From assembly GCF_046254905.1 (NCBI RefSeq), contig NZ_CP158016.1:558001-622000 (forward strand): a stretch of 64,000 bases of DNA, read 5' to 3'. The translations under genes and the position numbers were made by a program. Origin of the DNA: Pseudaeromonas aegiceratis (GTDB lineage: Bacteria; Pseudomonadota; Gammaproteobacteria; Enterobacterales; Aeromonadaceae). Of the stretch, positions 28,221-36,891 are shown piece by piece. Under the pieces are notes generated by a model, which had not been told where the DNA came from, made no database searches, and saw only the letters and a program-made list of their open reading frames with translations. Numbering within the stretch: position 1 is the stretch's first letter; every line of letters begins with the position of its first letter.

Positions 28221-30011
28221 ATGCATAAGCTTCATTATCTTCAGGTCATCCGGAAGCGTATCGAGGGAATGAATGACCGGCCTGCCCTGCGCGGGCAGCA
28301 CAACGGCCAATGGCAGGACGTCAGCTGGCGTCAGCTGGGCCAACAGATGGATATCATAGCCCAGGGCCTGATGGCGCTGGGCCATGGGGAAGGGGACCGG
28401 GTGGGCATACTGTCCCCCAATCAGGTGGCCTGGACCCTGGCGGATCTGGGTATCCTGGCCGCCCGCGGGGTGACTGTGCCCCTGTATGCCACCAACACCC
28501 TGGCCCAGAGCCAGTATGTGCTCAAGGATGCCGGCATCCGCATCCTGCTGGTCGGTGATAAAGAGCAGTTTGCCAACGCCTGTCAGCTGCTGGCGCAGGG
28601 TGAGCTGTCTCATCTGATCTGGTTGGGCGACCGTCTGCCCCAGCCCTGCGGCGACGCGCGTATCCTGACCCTGCCGCAGCTGCTGAGCCGGGGGGACGAT
28701 GCCGCCCTGGCCCAGGCGCGTGCCGAGCGAGAGGCGCGGATGGATCTGTCCGATCTCTTCACCCTGGTCTACACCTCAGGCACCACAGGGGAGCCCAAGG
28801 GGGTCATGCTGGACTTTGCCAACCTGGCCGCCGCCATGGAGCAGCACCACCGCCGGGTGGCGCTCAACGCCGAGGATGTCTCCTTGTGCATGCTGCCCCT
28901 GAGCCACATCTATGAGCGGGGCTGGAGCTTCTACATGCTCTACTGCGGCGTGCTGAACGTCTACATGAGCGATCCCCGTCAGGTGATGCAGGTGCTGAAC
29001 GAGGTCAAGCCGACCTTGATGTGCGCCGTGCCGCGCATCTACGAGAAGGTCTACGCCCAGATCCAGGCCAAGGTGGCGGCGGCCCCCGCCTGGCGGCGTG
29101 CCCTGTTCGCCTGGGGCTGCCGGCTGGGGGCCAAGGTGGTGGCCCGGCGTCAGGCCCGGGAACGGTTGCCCCTGTGGCTGAGCCTGAGCCATGGCCTGGT
29201 CGATCGGCTGATCTTTCGTCCCATCCGCGCCCGCTTCGGTGGTCGCATCCGCATGCTGCCCATCGGTGGCGCCCGGCTGGCGGATGAGGTAAACCGCTTC
29301 TTCCTGGGGGCGGGGTTTCCCATCAAGTACGGTTACGGCATGACCGAGACCCTGGCCACCGTCTCCTGCTGGGAAGACGACAGCCTGCCGTTGGGCAGCA
29401 CGGGGCGGCCCATGCCGGGGCTGCAGATACGCCTGGGACCGGATAGCGAGATCCAGGTGAAGGGCCCCACCATGATGCGGGGCTACTTCAACAAGCCGGA
29501 AGCCACCGCCGAGGCCTTCACCGAGGACGGCTACCTGCGCACCGGCGACGCCGGCTACCTGGACGTGGGGGGCAACCTGGTGTTCACCGAGCGGCTCAAG
29601 GAGCTTATGAAGACCTCCACCGGCAAGTACGTGGCCCCTCAGCTGGTGGAGGGGACCCTGGGCAAGGATCGCTTCATCGAGCAGATCGCCATCATTGCCG
29701 ACGCCCGCCACTATGTGTCGGCCCTGATCGTGCCCTGCTTCCAGTCGTTGGAGGAGTACGCCCGCAGCATAGGGGTCTCGTACCAGAACAAGGCGGAGCT
29801 GCTGGCCAACCTCAAGGTGAAGGCCTTCTTCGAGCAGCGCATCAACGAGCTGCAGCAGGGGCTGGCCAAGTTCGAGCAGGTGAAGGCCTTCACCCTGCTG
29901 CCCCGCCCCTTCGCCATGGAGAAGGGCGAGCTGACCCCCACCCTGAAGCTCAGGCGCAAGGTGATCGAGCAGGCGTTCCACCTGGAGATCGAGGCCATGT
30001 ACGCCAAGTGA
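28221..30011 (+). CDS. Long-chain fatty acid-CoA ligase (AMP-binding enzyme)
   Basis: This 596-residue enzyme activates fatty acids with ATP and CoA. The AMP-binding signature YTSGTTGEPKGVM lies at about residues 183-195. YGYGMTETLA, GRPMPGLQIRL and the TGD-GYLDVGGNLVFTERLKELMKTSTGKYV motif complete the ANL family core. It is of the FAA1/FadD15 type rather than classical FadD. It stands alone; about 240 bases upstream hold a promoter region shared with the divergent thioredoxin-like gene. Substrate chain length cannot be inferred from sequence. Confidence 0.93.
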   Translation: MHKLHYLQVIRKRIEGMNDRPALRGQHNGQWQDVSWRQLGQQMDIIAQGLMALGHGEGDRVGILSPNQVAWTLADLGILAARGVTVPLYATNTLAQSQYVLKDAGIRILLVGDKEQFANACQLLAQGELSHLIWLGDRLPQPCGDARILTLPQLLSRGDDAALAQARAEREARMDLSDLFTLVYTSGTTGEPKGVMLDFANLAAAMEQHHRRVALNAEDVSLCMLPLSHIYERGWSFYMLYCGVLNVYMSDPRQVMQVLNEVKPTLMCAVPRIYEKVYAQIQAKVAAAPAWRRALFAWGCRLGAKVVARRQARERLPLWLSLSHGLVDRLIFRPIRARFGGRIRMLPIGGARLADEVNRFFLGAGFPIKYGYGMTETLATVSCWEDDSLPLGSTGRPMPGLQIRLGPDSEIQVKGPTMMRGYFNKPEATAEAFTEDGYLRTGDAGYLDVGGNLVFTERLKELMKTSTGKYVAPQLVEGTLGKDRFIEQIAIIADARHYVSALIVPCFQSLEEYARSIGVSYQNKAELLANLKVKAFFEQRINELQQGLAKFEQVKAFTLLPRPFAMEKGELTPTLKLRRKVIEQAFHLEIEAMYAK

Positions 30012-30484
30012 GGCTTGGGCCCGCGGCTTTGCCTCAAACAGGCAAGAGAATGCCAGGATTGGGCTACCGAGACGGGGGCCGATGGGCGACACTGGCCCCC
30101 GGGTTGGCGGCGGTCCCATGGCTAAATGGTTTTAAGCATCGCGCAGTAAAGATCTAAAAGTTATTTGAATGCCCGAATGATTCTAAGTGACCGGCGGGGA
30201 AACAGTTGTGTTGTCGCCGGTTGTGGCTAGAGTAGGGGCCTGGCGGCATTTTCACGACGCGGGTCGGATCTTGACTGGTCCGGCCCGAATCGAGTGTTAA
30301 TAGACCGCAAAATCTGTTACTAATCAGGGTCCAACTCTTACCTGTCAGCCAGGGCTGACCCGGTACGGCCTCATGGGCCGTTTTTTGATTGGTCAATCGT
30401 TGATGGATAAGTTTGAGCCGAGCGTGCCCTTGCCGGGGTGGGCCGGCTCCCGTTAGCGACCATTTTCAACCTCAGGGAATAGAC
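30012..30484 (+). other. Gene-free leader region before pntA with several hairpins
   Basis: No credible gene is seen in these 473 bases. Hairpins present are CGGGGGCC/GGCCCCCG (30073-30101), ACCGGCG/CGCCGGT (30190-30221) and a terminator-like ACGGCC/GGCCGT with six T (30365-30386). The last lies about 100 bases upstream of pntA. I do not find a convincing promoter between it and the gene. The first 2 may belong to the end of the acyl-CoA ligase transcript. Confidence 0.5.
30365..30386 (+). terminator. Intrinsic terminator or attenuator upstream of pntA
   Basis: ACGGCC and GGCCGT form a 6-bp stem with a 5-base loop, followed by T6. It could end the upstream transcript or regulate pntAB. Confidence 0.6.
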
Positions 30485-32014
30485 ATGCAGATTGGAATAC
30501 CGAGAGAGCGTCTCGTCGGTGAGACCCGGGTGGCAGCCACCCCGGCCACCGTGGAGCAACTGAAGAAACTCGGCTTCGATGTGGCGGTGGAATCCGGGGC
30601 TGGCGCGCTGTCCAGCTTTGCCGATGCCGCCTTCGAGGCCGCCGGCGCCCAGGTGGTGGACACCCAAGCCCTGTGGCAATCCCCGCTTATCTATAAGGTC
30701 AATGCCCCCACTGACGAAGAGATCGCGCTTCTGCAGGAAGGCACTACCCTGGTGAGCTTCGTCTGGCCGGCGCAGAATCCCGAGCTGGTGGCCAAGCTGG
30801 CCGAGCGCAAGATCAACGTGCTGGCCATGGACATGGTGCCGCGCATCTCCCGCGCCCAGGCCCTGGATGCCCTGTCCTCCATGGCCAACATCGGCGGCTA
30901 CCGGGCCGTCATCGAGGCGGCCCACGAGTTCGGTCGCTTCTTCACCGGTCAGATCACCGCCGCCGGTAAGGTTCCCCCTGCCAAGGTGCTGGTGATCGGC
31001 GCCGGGGTGGCCGGTCTGGCCGCCATCGGGGCCGCCGGCTCCCTGGGCGCCATCGTCCGCGCCTTCGACACCCGGCTGGAAGTGGCCGAGCAGATCGAGT
31101 CCATGGGGGGCGAGTTCCTCAAGCTGGACTTCGGTGGTGAGGACGGTTCCTCCTCCGACGGTTACGCCAAGGTGATGTCTGAAGAGTTCATCAAGGCTGA
31201 GATGGCGCTGTTTGCCGCCCAGGCCAAGGAGGTGGACATCATCATCACCACCGCCCTGATCCCCGGCAAGCCGGCACCCAAGCTGATCACCCGCGAGATG
31301 GTGGACAGCATGAAGCCGGGCTCCGTGATCGTGGACATGGCCGCCCAGGCCGGTGGCAACTGCGAATACACGGTACCGGGCCAGCTGCATGTCACCGAGG
31401 GTGGCGTGAAGATCATCGGCTACACCGACTTGCCCGGTCGCCTGCCGGCCCAATCCTCCCAGCTGTACGGCACCAACCTGGTGAACCTGTCCAAGCTGCT
31501 GTGCAAGGAGAAGGACGGCAACATCAACATCGATTTCGAGGATGTGATCCTGCGCAACATGAGCGTGGTGAGCCAGGGCGAGGTGACCTTCCCGCCGCCG
31601 GCCATCAGCGTCTCCGCCGCGCCCAAGGCCGCCCCGGCCGCCGCGCCGGTGAAGGCCGCCCCCAAGGCACCCTCCAAGCTCAAGTATGTGCTGGGGGCAT
31701 TGGGGCTGGCCGCGTTTGCCTGGGTGGGTCATGTGGCACCGCCTGAGTTCCTCTCCCACTTCACCGTGTTCGTGCTGGCCTGCGTGGTGGGTTACTACGT
31801 GGTATGGAACGTCACCCACGCCCTGCACACCCCCTTGATGTCCGTCACCAATGCGGTGTCCGGCATTATCGTGGTGGGGGCCCTGCTGCAGATCGGCAGT
31901 GATTCCTGGCTAATCAAGGGGCTGGCCTTCTTCGCCGTGCTGATTGCCACCATCAACATCTCGGGGGGCTTCACCGTGACCCACCGCATGCTCAAGATGT
32001 TCCGTAAGGATTAA
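30485..32014 (+). CDS. pntA: NAD(P) transhydrogenase subunit alpha
   Basis: PntA with PntB forms the proton-translocating transhydrogenase that reduces NADP+ with NADH using the proton gradient. The 509-residue product starts MQIGIPRERLVGETRVAATP and has the NAD-binding Rossmann motif GAGVAGLAAIGAAGSLGA at about residues 171-188. After a Pro/Ala-rich linker (about 375-400) come several C-terminal membrane segments. The ATG at 30485 is preceded by AGGGAATAGAC; the frame extends upstream but does not match the family. It is 12 bases from pntB. Confidence 0.97.
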   Translation: MQIGIPRERLVGETRVAATPATVEQLKKLGFDVAVESGAGALSSFADAAFEAAGAQVVDTQALWQSPLIYKVNAPTDEEIALLQEGTTLVSFVWPAQNPELVAKLAERKINVLAMDMVPRISRAQALDALSSMANIGGYRAVIEAAHEFGRFFTGQITAAGKVPPAKVLVIGAGVAGLAAIGAAGSLGAIVRAFDTRLEVAEQIESMGGEFLKLDFGGEDGSSSDGYAKVMSEEFIKAEMALFAAQAKEVDIIITTALIPGKPAPKLITREMVDSMKPGSVIVDMAAQAGGNCEYTVPGQLHVTEGGVKIIGYTDLPGRLPAQSSQLYGTNLVNLSKLLCKEKDGNINIDFEDVILRNMSVVSQGEVTFPPPAISVSAAPKAAPAAAPVKAAPKAPSKLKYVLGALGLAAFAWVGHVAPPEFLSHFTVFVLACVVGYYVVWNVTHALHTPLMSVTNAVSGIIVVGALLQIGSDSWLIKGLAFFAVLIATINISGGFTVTHRMLKMFRKD

Positions 32015-32026
32015 GGGAGAAACAAC

Positions 32027-33517
32027 ATGTCTCATGGATTGGTTACGGCTGCCTATATCATTGCCGCCGTCCTGTTCATTCTCACGCTGGCGGGCCTGTC
32101 CAAGCAGGAAACCGCCAAGTACGGCAACTGGTTCGGTATCACTGGTATGGCCATCGCCCTGGTGGCGACCATCGCCAGCCCCAGTGTCGGCGGGGTGATT
32201 TACATCCTGGTGGCCATGGTGGTGGGTGCCGCCATCGGTGCCCGTCTGGCCCTCAAGGTCGAGATGACCCAGATGCCGGAACTGGTGGCCGTGCTGCACA
32301 GCTTCGTCGGCCTGGCCGCCGTGCTGGTGGGCTTCAACAGCTTCATCGAGCTGCTGCCGGCGGAAACCCCTACCCAGCTGGTGCTGTCCCTGTCCGGCAG
32401 CGCCGACGAGATCATGGCCACCGTCAAGGCGGCCGTGGATGCCCTGGGCCAGGAGACCGCCCATAACGGTCACCTGACCGGCGCCATGCTCAACATCCAC
32501 CTGGTGGAGATCTTCCTGGGCGTGTTCATCGGTGCCGTGACCTTCACCGGCTCCATCGTCGCCTTCGGCAAGCTGCGTGGCATCATCAGCTCCAAGCCGC
32601 TGTCCCTGCCCCACAAGCACAAGCTGAACCTGCTGGCCGTGGTGGTTTCCGTGCTGCTGATGATCTACTTCGTCAAGGTAGGCGGCTCCACCCTGGCTCT
32701 GCTGCTGATGACCGTCATCGCCCTGGCCTTCGGCTGGCACCTGGTGGCCTCTATCGGTGGCGCCGACATGCCGGTGGTGGTCTCCATGCTGAACTCCTAC
32801 TCAGGTTGGGCGGCGGCAGCGGCGGGCTTCATGCTCTCCAACGACCTGCTGATCGTCACCGGTGCCCTGGTGGGCTCCTCCGGTGCCATCCTGTCCTACA
32901 TCATGTGTAAGGCCATGAACCGCTCCTTCATCTCGGTGATTGCCGGTGGTTTCGGTACCGACGGTGTCAGCAGCAGTAGCAGCGAGGAAGTGGGCGAGTA
33001 CCGCGAGATGAGCACAGACGACGTGGCCGAGCTGCTGAAGGGCTCTTCCTCCGTCATCATTACCCCCGGCTACGGCATGGCGGTGGCTCAGGCCCAGTAC
33101 CCGGTGGCCGAGATCACCCAGAAGCTGCGTGACAAGGGCATCAAGGTACGCTTCGGCATCCACCCGGTGGCCGGTCGTCTGCCGGGTCACATGAACGTGC
33201 TGCTGGCCGAGGCCAAGGTGCCTTACGATATCGTGCTGGAGATGGACGAGATCAACGAGGACTTCGCCGATACCGATACCGTGCTGGTGATCGGTGCCAA
33301 CGACACCGTCAACCCGGCGGCCATGGAAGATCCGGGCAGCCCCATCGCCGGCATGCCGGTGCTGGAGGTGTGGAAGGCGCAGAACGTGGTGGTGTTCAAG
33401 CGCTCCATGAACACCGGCTATGCCGGGGTACAGAACCCGCTGTTCTTCAAGGAAAACTCCTACATGTGCTTCGGCGATGCCAAGGCCACGGTGGATAAGA
33501 TCCTCAAGGCGCTGTAA
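32027..33517 (+). CDS. pntB: NAD(P) transhydrogenase subunit beta
   Basis: PntB carries the proton channel and the NADP(H)-binding domain of transhydrogenase. The 496-residue product is about 34 residues longer than E. coli PntB (462). The extra piece lies in a loop after GFNSFIELLPAE (about residues 107-150) before NIHLVEIFLG. The rest aligns very closely: membrane helices, then the NADP domain with ITPGYGMAVAQAQYPV and ANDTVNPAA. It is the second gene of the pntAB operon and is followed by a strong terminator. Confidence 0.97.
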   Translation: MSHGLVTAAYIIAAVLFILTLAGLSKQETAKYGNWFGITGMAIALVATIASPSVGGVIYILVAMVVGAAIGARLALKVEMTQMPELVAVLHSFVGLAAVLVGFNSFIELLPAETPTQLVLSLSGSADEIMATVKAAVDALGQETAHNGHLTGAMLNIHLVEIFLGVFIGAVTFTGSIVAFGKLRGIISSKPLSLPHKHKLNLLAVVVSVLLMIYFVKVGGSTLALLLMTVIALAFGWHLVASIGGADMPVVVSMLNSYSGWAAAAAGFMLSNDLLIVTGALVGSSGAILSYIMCKAMNRSFISVIAGGFGTDGVSSSSSEEVGEYREMSTDDVAELLKGSSSVIITPGYGMAVAQAQYPVAEITQKLRDKGIKVRFGIHPVAGRLPGHMNVLLAEAKVPYDIVLEMDEINEDFADTDTVLVIGANDTVNPAAMEDPGSPIAGMPVLEVWKAQNVVVFKRSMNTGYAGVQNPLFFKENSYMCFGDAKATVDKILKAL

Positions 33518-33533
33518 CAGTCAGCTCCAAGCG

Positions 33534-33567
33534 AAAACAGGGAGGCCTATGGCCTCCCTGTTTTTTT
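33534..33567 (+). terminator. Terminator of pntAB
   Basis: AAAACAGGGAGGCC and GGCCTCCCTGTTTT form a 14-bp perfect stem with a TAT loop, followed by T3. Confidence 0.93.
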
Positions 33568-33692
33568 GCCGGCTAAGGGCGTAACCTTGCGAAGAACCTA
33601 ATAAAGTTTCTGCGCATTCTGGTCGTTTAGTGACCGGGTGATGTGGGCGCGCGGGCCGGGCCCGTTTTTTACCATATGGACTGGAAATCTCG

Positions 33693-35555
33693 ATGTTGAC
33701 TCTGAATCTGAAGCGCAAGCTGTTGCTTAGCGTGGGGTTGGCGCTGCTGTGCGTCATCCTGCTGTTGTCTGGCCTGGCCTATCGCGCCCTGCGCGAGCAG
33801 GTGATCGACGGCAACTATGCCCATATCGACCGGCTCTCGGCGCGCAGTGCCGCCAGCATAGGCGACTGGCTCAACGCCAAGCGGGCCGCCGTGCAGGCCC
33901 TGGCCAGTCAGGGCAAGGTGCGGGATAGTGCCAGCCTCTACCTGGTGCGCCTGGCCAGTGATTTCCAAAGCCTCTACTTTGGCGACGCGCAGGGCGGCAT
34001 GCTGGATGATGAGCTGGAAGACCCGACCGACTACAGCAACTACGACCCCAGGTCTGAGGACTGGTATCAGGCCGCCCAGGGCAAGTCCGGCGTACAGCTC
34101 ACCGATCCCTATCTGGATGACACCTACAATCCGCCCGCCGTGGTACTCTCCTTGGTGGAACAAACAGCCGGTGGTGTGCTCGGTGGCGACATCACCACGG
34201 CGCGGCTGCAGCAGATCCTGGCGGAGATGAGCCTGCCGGCGGACGGCTTCAGCCTGGTGGTGGATGGCGCAGGCAAGATAGTGGCCTATCGGGATGCCAA
34301 GCTGGTGCTGCAGCCCCTGAGCCAGCTGCTCGGCGGCGTGAACCTGCAGTCGAATGCAAGCGAACCCCAAGTGGTGAGCCTAGCCGGCCGCACCAAGCTG
34401 CTGTGGCGCAAACCCATTCCCGACACCCACTGGCAGCTGCTGAGCCTAGTGGACCAGGACACCCTGCTGGCCCCCCTCAAACAGCAGCTGCTGCATCAGG
34501 CCATCATCACGGCCGTGGTGCTGCTGGTCAGCCTGCTGGCCATAGGTGCCCTGATCGGTGTGCTGATCGCCCCTCTGCGGCGGGTCTCCAGCGCCCTGGC
34601 CCATATCGCCGGGGGGGATGGGGATCTGACCCAGCGCATCGCTGTCACCAGCCAGGATGAGGTGGGTGAGCTAGCAGGCAGTTTCAACCAGTTTATCGGC
34701 AGCCTGCACAGCCTGATCGGCCAGGTGCGGGATGAGGCAGGGCGCCTGGAAGTCAGTGCCCGCCAGGGGTTGAGTCAGGCGGAAAACAGCCGCAACGAGG
34801 TCAAGCGCCAGGAGCAGGAGATCGCCATGGTGGCCACCGCCGTCACCGAAATGACCTCCGCCACCGCCGAGATCGCCCAGCATGCCGAGCTGACCGCCAC
34901 CGAGGCTCAGGGCTGCAGCCAGAGCGTGCAACAGGGCAGCGTGCTGGTGGACCAGACCCGCCAGTCCATCACCGCCCTGGCGGACGAGGTGGCCCAGGCC
35001 ACCGGCGTCATAGATGAGCTGGATCTCCATGCCCAGGCCATCTCCGGGGTGCTGACCACCATCACCGCCATTGCCGAGCAGACCAACCTGCTGGCGCTGA
35101 ACGCCGCCATCGAGGCGGCCCGGGCCGGTGAGCATGGCCGGGGTTTCGCCGTGGTGGCGGACGAGGTGCGGGTGCTCTCCGGTCGTACCCAGAGCGCCAC
35201 CACAGAGATCCAGGGCACCATAGCCACCCTGCAGCAGAGCACCCGCGCCGCCGTGGCCAGGATGCAGCGCAGCCGTGAGCAGGCCGGCCTCAGCGTGCAG
35301 GATGCCGATGCGGCCAGCGCTGCCCTGGCGGGCATCACCCGGGCCATCGAGGTGATCTCCGACATGGCCACCCAGATCGCTACCGCCGCCGAGGAGCAGC
35401 ATCAGGTCACCGACGAGGTGACGCGCAACATCCACGCCATCAAGGAACTGGCGGATCAGCTGATCCGCCATGCCGGCCAGGGGGAGACCCTGTCCCAGGC
35501 CCAGCTGCAGCAGGCCGAGAGCCTGAACGGCCAGGTGGGTCGCTTCCGCCTGTAG
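33693..35555 (+). CDS. Methyl-accepting chemotaxis protein with dCache sensor
   Basis: The 620-residue receptor has an N-terminal membrane helix (about 8-29), a periplasmic dCache-type sensor (about 30-270), a second membrane helix (about 273-297), a HAMP domain, and a long cytoplasmic signalling coiled coil. The hairpin tip has ITAIAEQTNLLALNAAIEAA and GRGFAVVADEVR. The sensor holds YDPRSEDWYQAA, where the Cache family often shows DPRxRPWY. The Arg two residues before the W, known to bind ligand carboxylate in amino-acid sensing dCache receptors, is Glu here. So the ligand is probably not a plain amino acid. Confidence 0.93.
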   Translation: MLTLNLKRKLLLSVGLALLCVILLLSGLAYRALREQVIDGNYAHIDRLSARSAASIGDWLNAKRAAVQALASQGKVRDSASLYLVRLASDFQSLYFGDAQGGMLDDELEDPTDYSNYDPRSEDWYQAAQGKSGVQLTDPYLDDTYNPPAVVLSLVEQTAGGVLGGDITTARLQQILAEMSLPADGFSLVVDGAGKIVAYRDAKLVLQPLSQLLGGVNLQSNASEPQVVSLAGRTKLLWRKPIPDTHWQLLSLVDQDTLLAPLKQQLLHQAIITAVVLLVSLLAIGALIGVLIAPLRRVSSALAHIAGGDGDLTQRIAVTSQDEVGELAGSFNQFIGSLHSLIGQVRDEAGRLEVSARQGLSQAENSRNEVKRQEQEIAMVATAVTEMTSATAEIAQHAELTATEAQGCSQSVQQGSVLVDQTRQSITALADEVAQATGVIDELDLHAQAISGVLTTITAIAEQTNLLALNAAIEAARAGEHGRGFAVVADEVRVLSGRTQSATTEIQGTIATLQQSTRAAVARMQRSREQAGLSVQDADAASAALAGITRAIEVISDMATQIATAAEEQHQVTDEVTRNIHAIKELADQLIRHAGQGETLSQAQLQQAESLNGQVGRFRL

Positions 35556-35585
35556 GCTGGCGAATAGAAAAAGCGGCAAGCCATC

Positions 35586-35664
35586 CCCCACCTAACCTCC
35601 CCCTTGGTAAGGGGGAGGAACGATTTTTCCCTCGCATTATTTTTAAGGGGAGGGTTAGGGTTGG
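35586..35664. repeat. Palindromic repeat between the chemoreceptor and exporter genes
   Basis: CCTCCCCCTT/AAGGGGGAGG forms a tight hairpin at 35596-35618. A second imperfect inverted copy of the same G-rich unit lies at 35645-35664 (AAGGGGAGGGTTAGGGTTGG), giving an overall palindrome about 80 bases long. It looks like a dispersed intergenic repeat and also separates two converging genes. Confidence 0.65.
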
Positions 35665-35739
35665 CTTTTGCTTTAAAAAAACGTTGTTGATGCCGCAACT
35701 GCCTTTGCGGTTTCCTTTTTTGATCCCGCGACCTGGCGA

Positions 35740-36891
35740 TCACGCCACCCGCTGACGGCGCCTTATTCCCCACCAGGCCAGCAGGCCATAGAGGGCCAGC
35801 TGGCCATAGAGCTGGCCCAGCTCGGGCCGGATCTGGGACAGATCGGCGCCTTCCACCTGCAGCTTGAGAAAGGCCTGGATCCCCGGGGTGGCGGGGATCC
35901 ACTGGGCCAGGGCGGCCTGCCAGGCCGGCAGCCCCTCATTGGGCCAGATGAAACCGGTGACGAAGACGATGGGCAGGGAGCTGAGCACCACCAGGGCGGT
36001 GACCAGCTCCCGGCGCGGCAGCAGGCTGCCCAGCAGGCTGCCCAGGCAGCTGATGGTCATAAACAGCGGCAGCCAGAGCAGCAGCAACTGCCCCAGGGTG
36101 GCCAGCCGCGGCAGTCCGTACCAGGCCAGCCCCACCACCAGGTAGGCCAGGGCAAACAGCAGATAGAGCAGGGTGAACAGGCTGGTGCGGGCCACCAGCA
36201 GGGTGAGGGGCGAGGCGCTCTGCCAGTAGCCGGTCTCGCCGGCCCGGCAGGCCAGCCGCTGGCCGCAGGCCTGCAGACCGGCGCCGATGAGCAGGGTCTG
36301 GTGCAGGATCAGCAGGAACACCGCCGGCAGCACATAGGGCTGGTAGCCCAGGGTGGGGTTGAACAGGGGCACGCTGTTCACCGCGAAGGGCCGGCTGTCG
36401 TGCAGTGCCTGGGGCAGGGCCTCGCCGCTGGCTAGCCGCCGCTGCACCTGGATGCCGACCCCCAGGGTGGCGGCCGCCGTGCTGAGGCCCTCGGCGATGC
36501 CGCTGTAGCTGAGGAAGTAGGTGGCATCCGCCGCCAGGGCCAGGGTGACGCTGCGGCCCAGGCGCACATCGCGCATGAAGTGCGGCGGTATCACCAGTAT
36601 GCCCCGGGCCTCGTTGTGCCGCAGCCGCTGCTGGGCCGCCTCCAATGTGCTGGCGGTGGCGACAAACCTTAGATTGGGGGTGGCCTCCGCCATGAAGGCC
36701 AGCTGGCGCGACAGCACGCTGTCGTCCTGATCCACCAGGATCACCGGCAGCTCCCGGGCCACCTGGTTGGCATAGGGGGAGGGGTAGAGCAGGAAGTAGT
36801 ACAGCAGGCCGCCGAACAGGGTCAGCAGTATGGCCCTGTCGGTGAACAGGCGGCGGGTTTCCTGGCGCAGCAGATCCACAAACTCAGCCAC
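35740..36891 (-). CDS. ABC-2 type transporter permease
   Basis: The 383-residue product has one N-terminal membrane segment, a large periplasmic domain (about 40-180) and five or six C-terminal membrane helices, as in YbhS/YhhJ type ABC-2 permeases. The N-terminus MAEFVDLLRQETRRLFTDRA and the VILVDQDDSVLSRQL segment are typical. It is the last gene of a four-gene operon with tolC-like, HlyD-like and another permease gene, overlapping its neighbour by 8 bases. No ATPase gene is present in the operon. The substrate is unknown; relatives export drugs or other small molecules. Confidence 0.88.
   Translation of the reverse strand: MAEFVDLLRQETRRLFTDRAILLTLFGGLLYYFLLYPSPYANQVARELPVILVDQDDSVLSRQLAFMAEATPNLRFVATASTLEAAQQRLRHNEARGILVIPPHFMRDVRLGRSVTLALAADATYFLSYSGIAEGLSTAAATLGVGIQVQRRLASGEALPQALHDSRPFAVNSVPLFNPTLGYQPYVLPAVFLLILHQTLLIGAGLQACGQRLACRAGETGYWQSASPLTLLVARTSLFTLLYLLFALAYLVVGLAWYGLPRLATLGQLLLLWLPLFMTISCLGSLLGSLLPRRELVTALVVLSSLPIVFVTGFIWPNEGLPAWQAALAQWIPATPGIQAFLKLQVEGADLSQIRPELGQLYGQLALYGLLAWWGIRRRQRVA

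Noticed and set aside
30382..30397. FNR-like site TTGATTGGTCAA before pntA
   Set aside because: The halves match only in part and the spacing does not fit the FNR consensus well; not enough to claim regulation.
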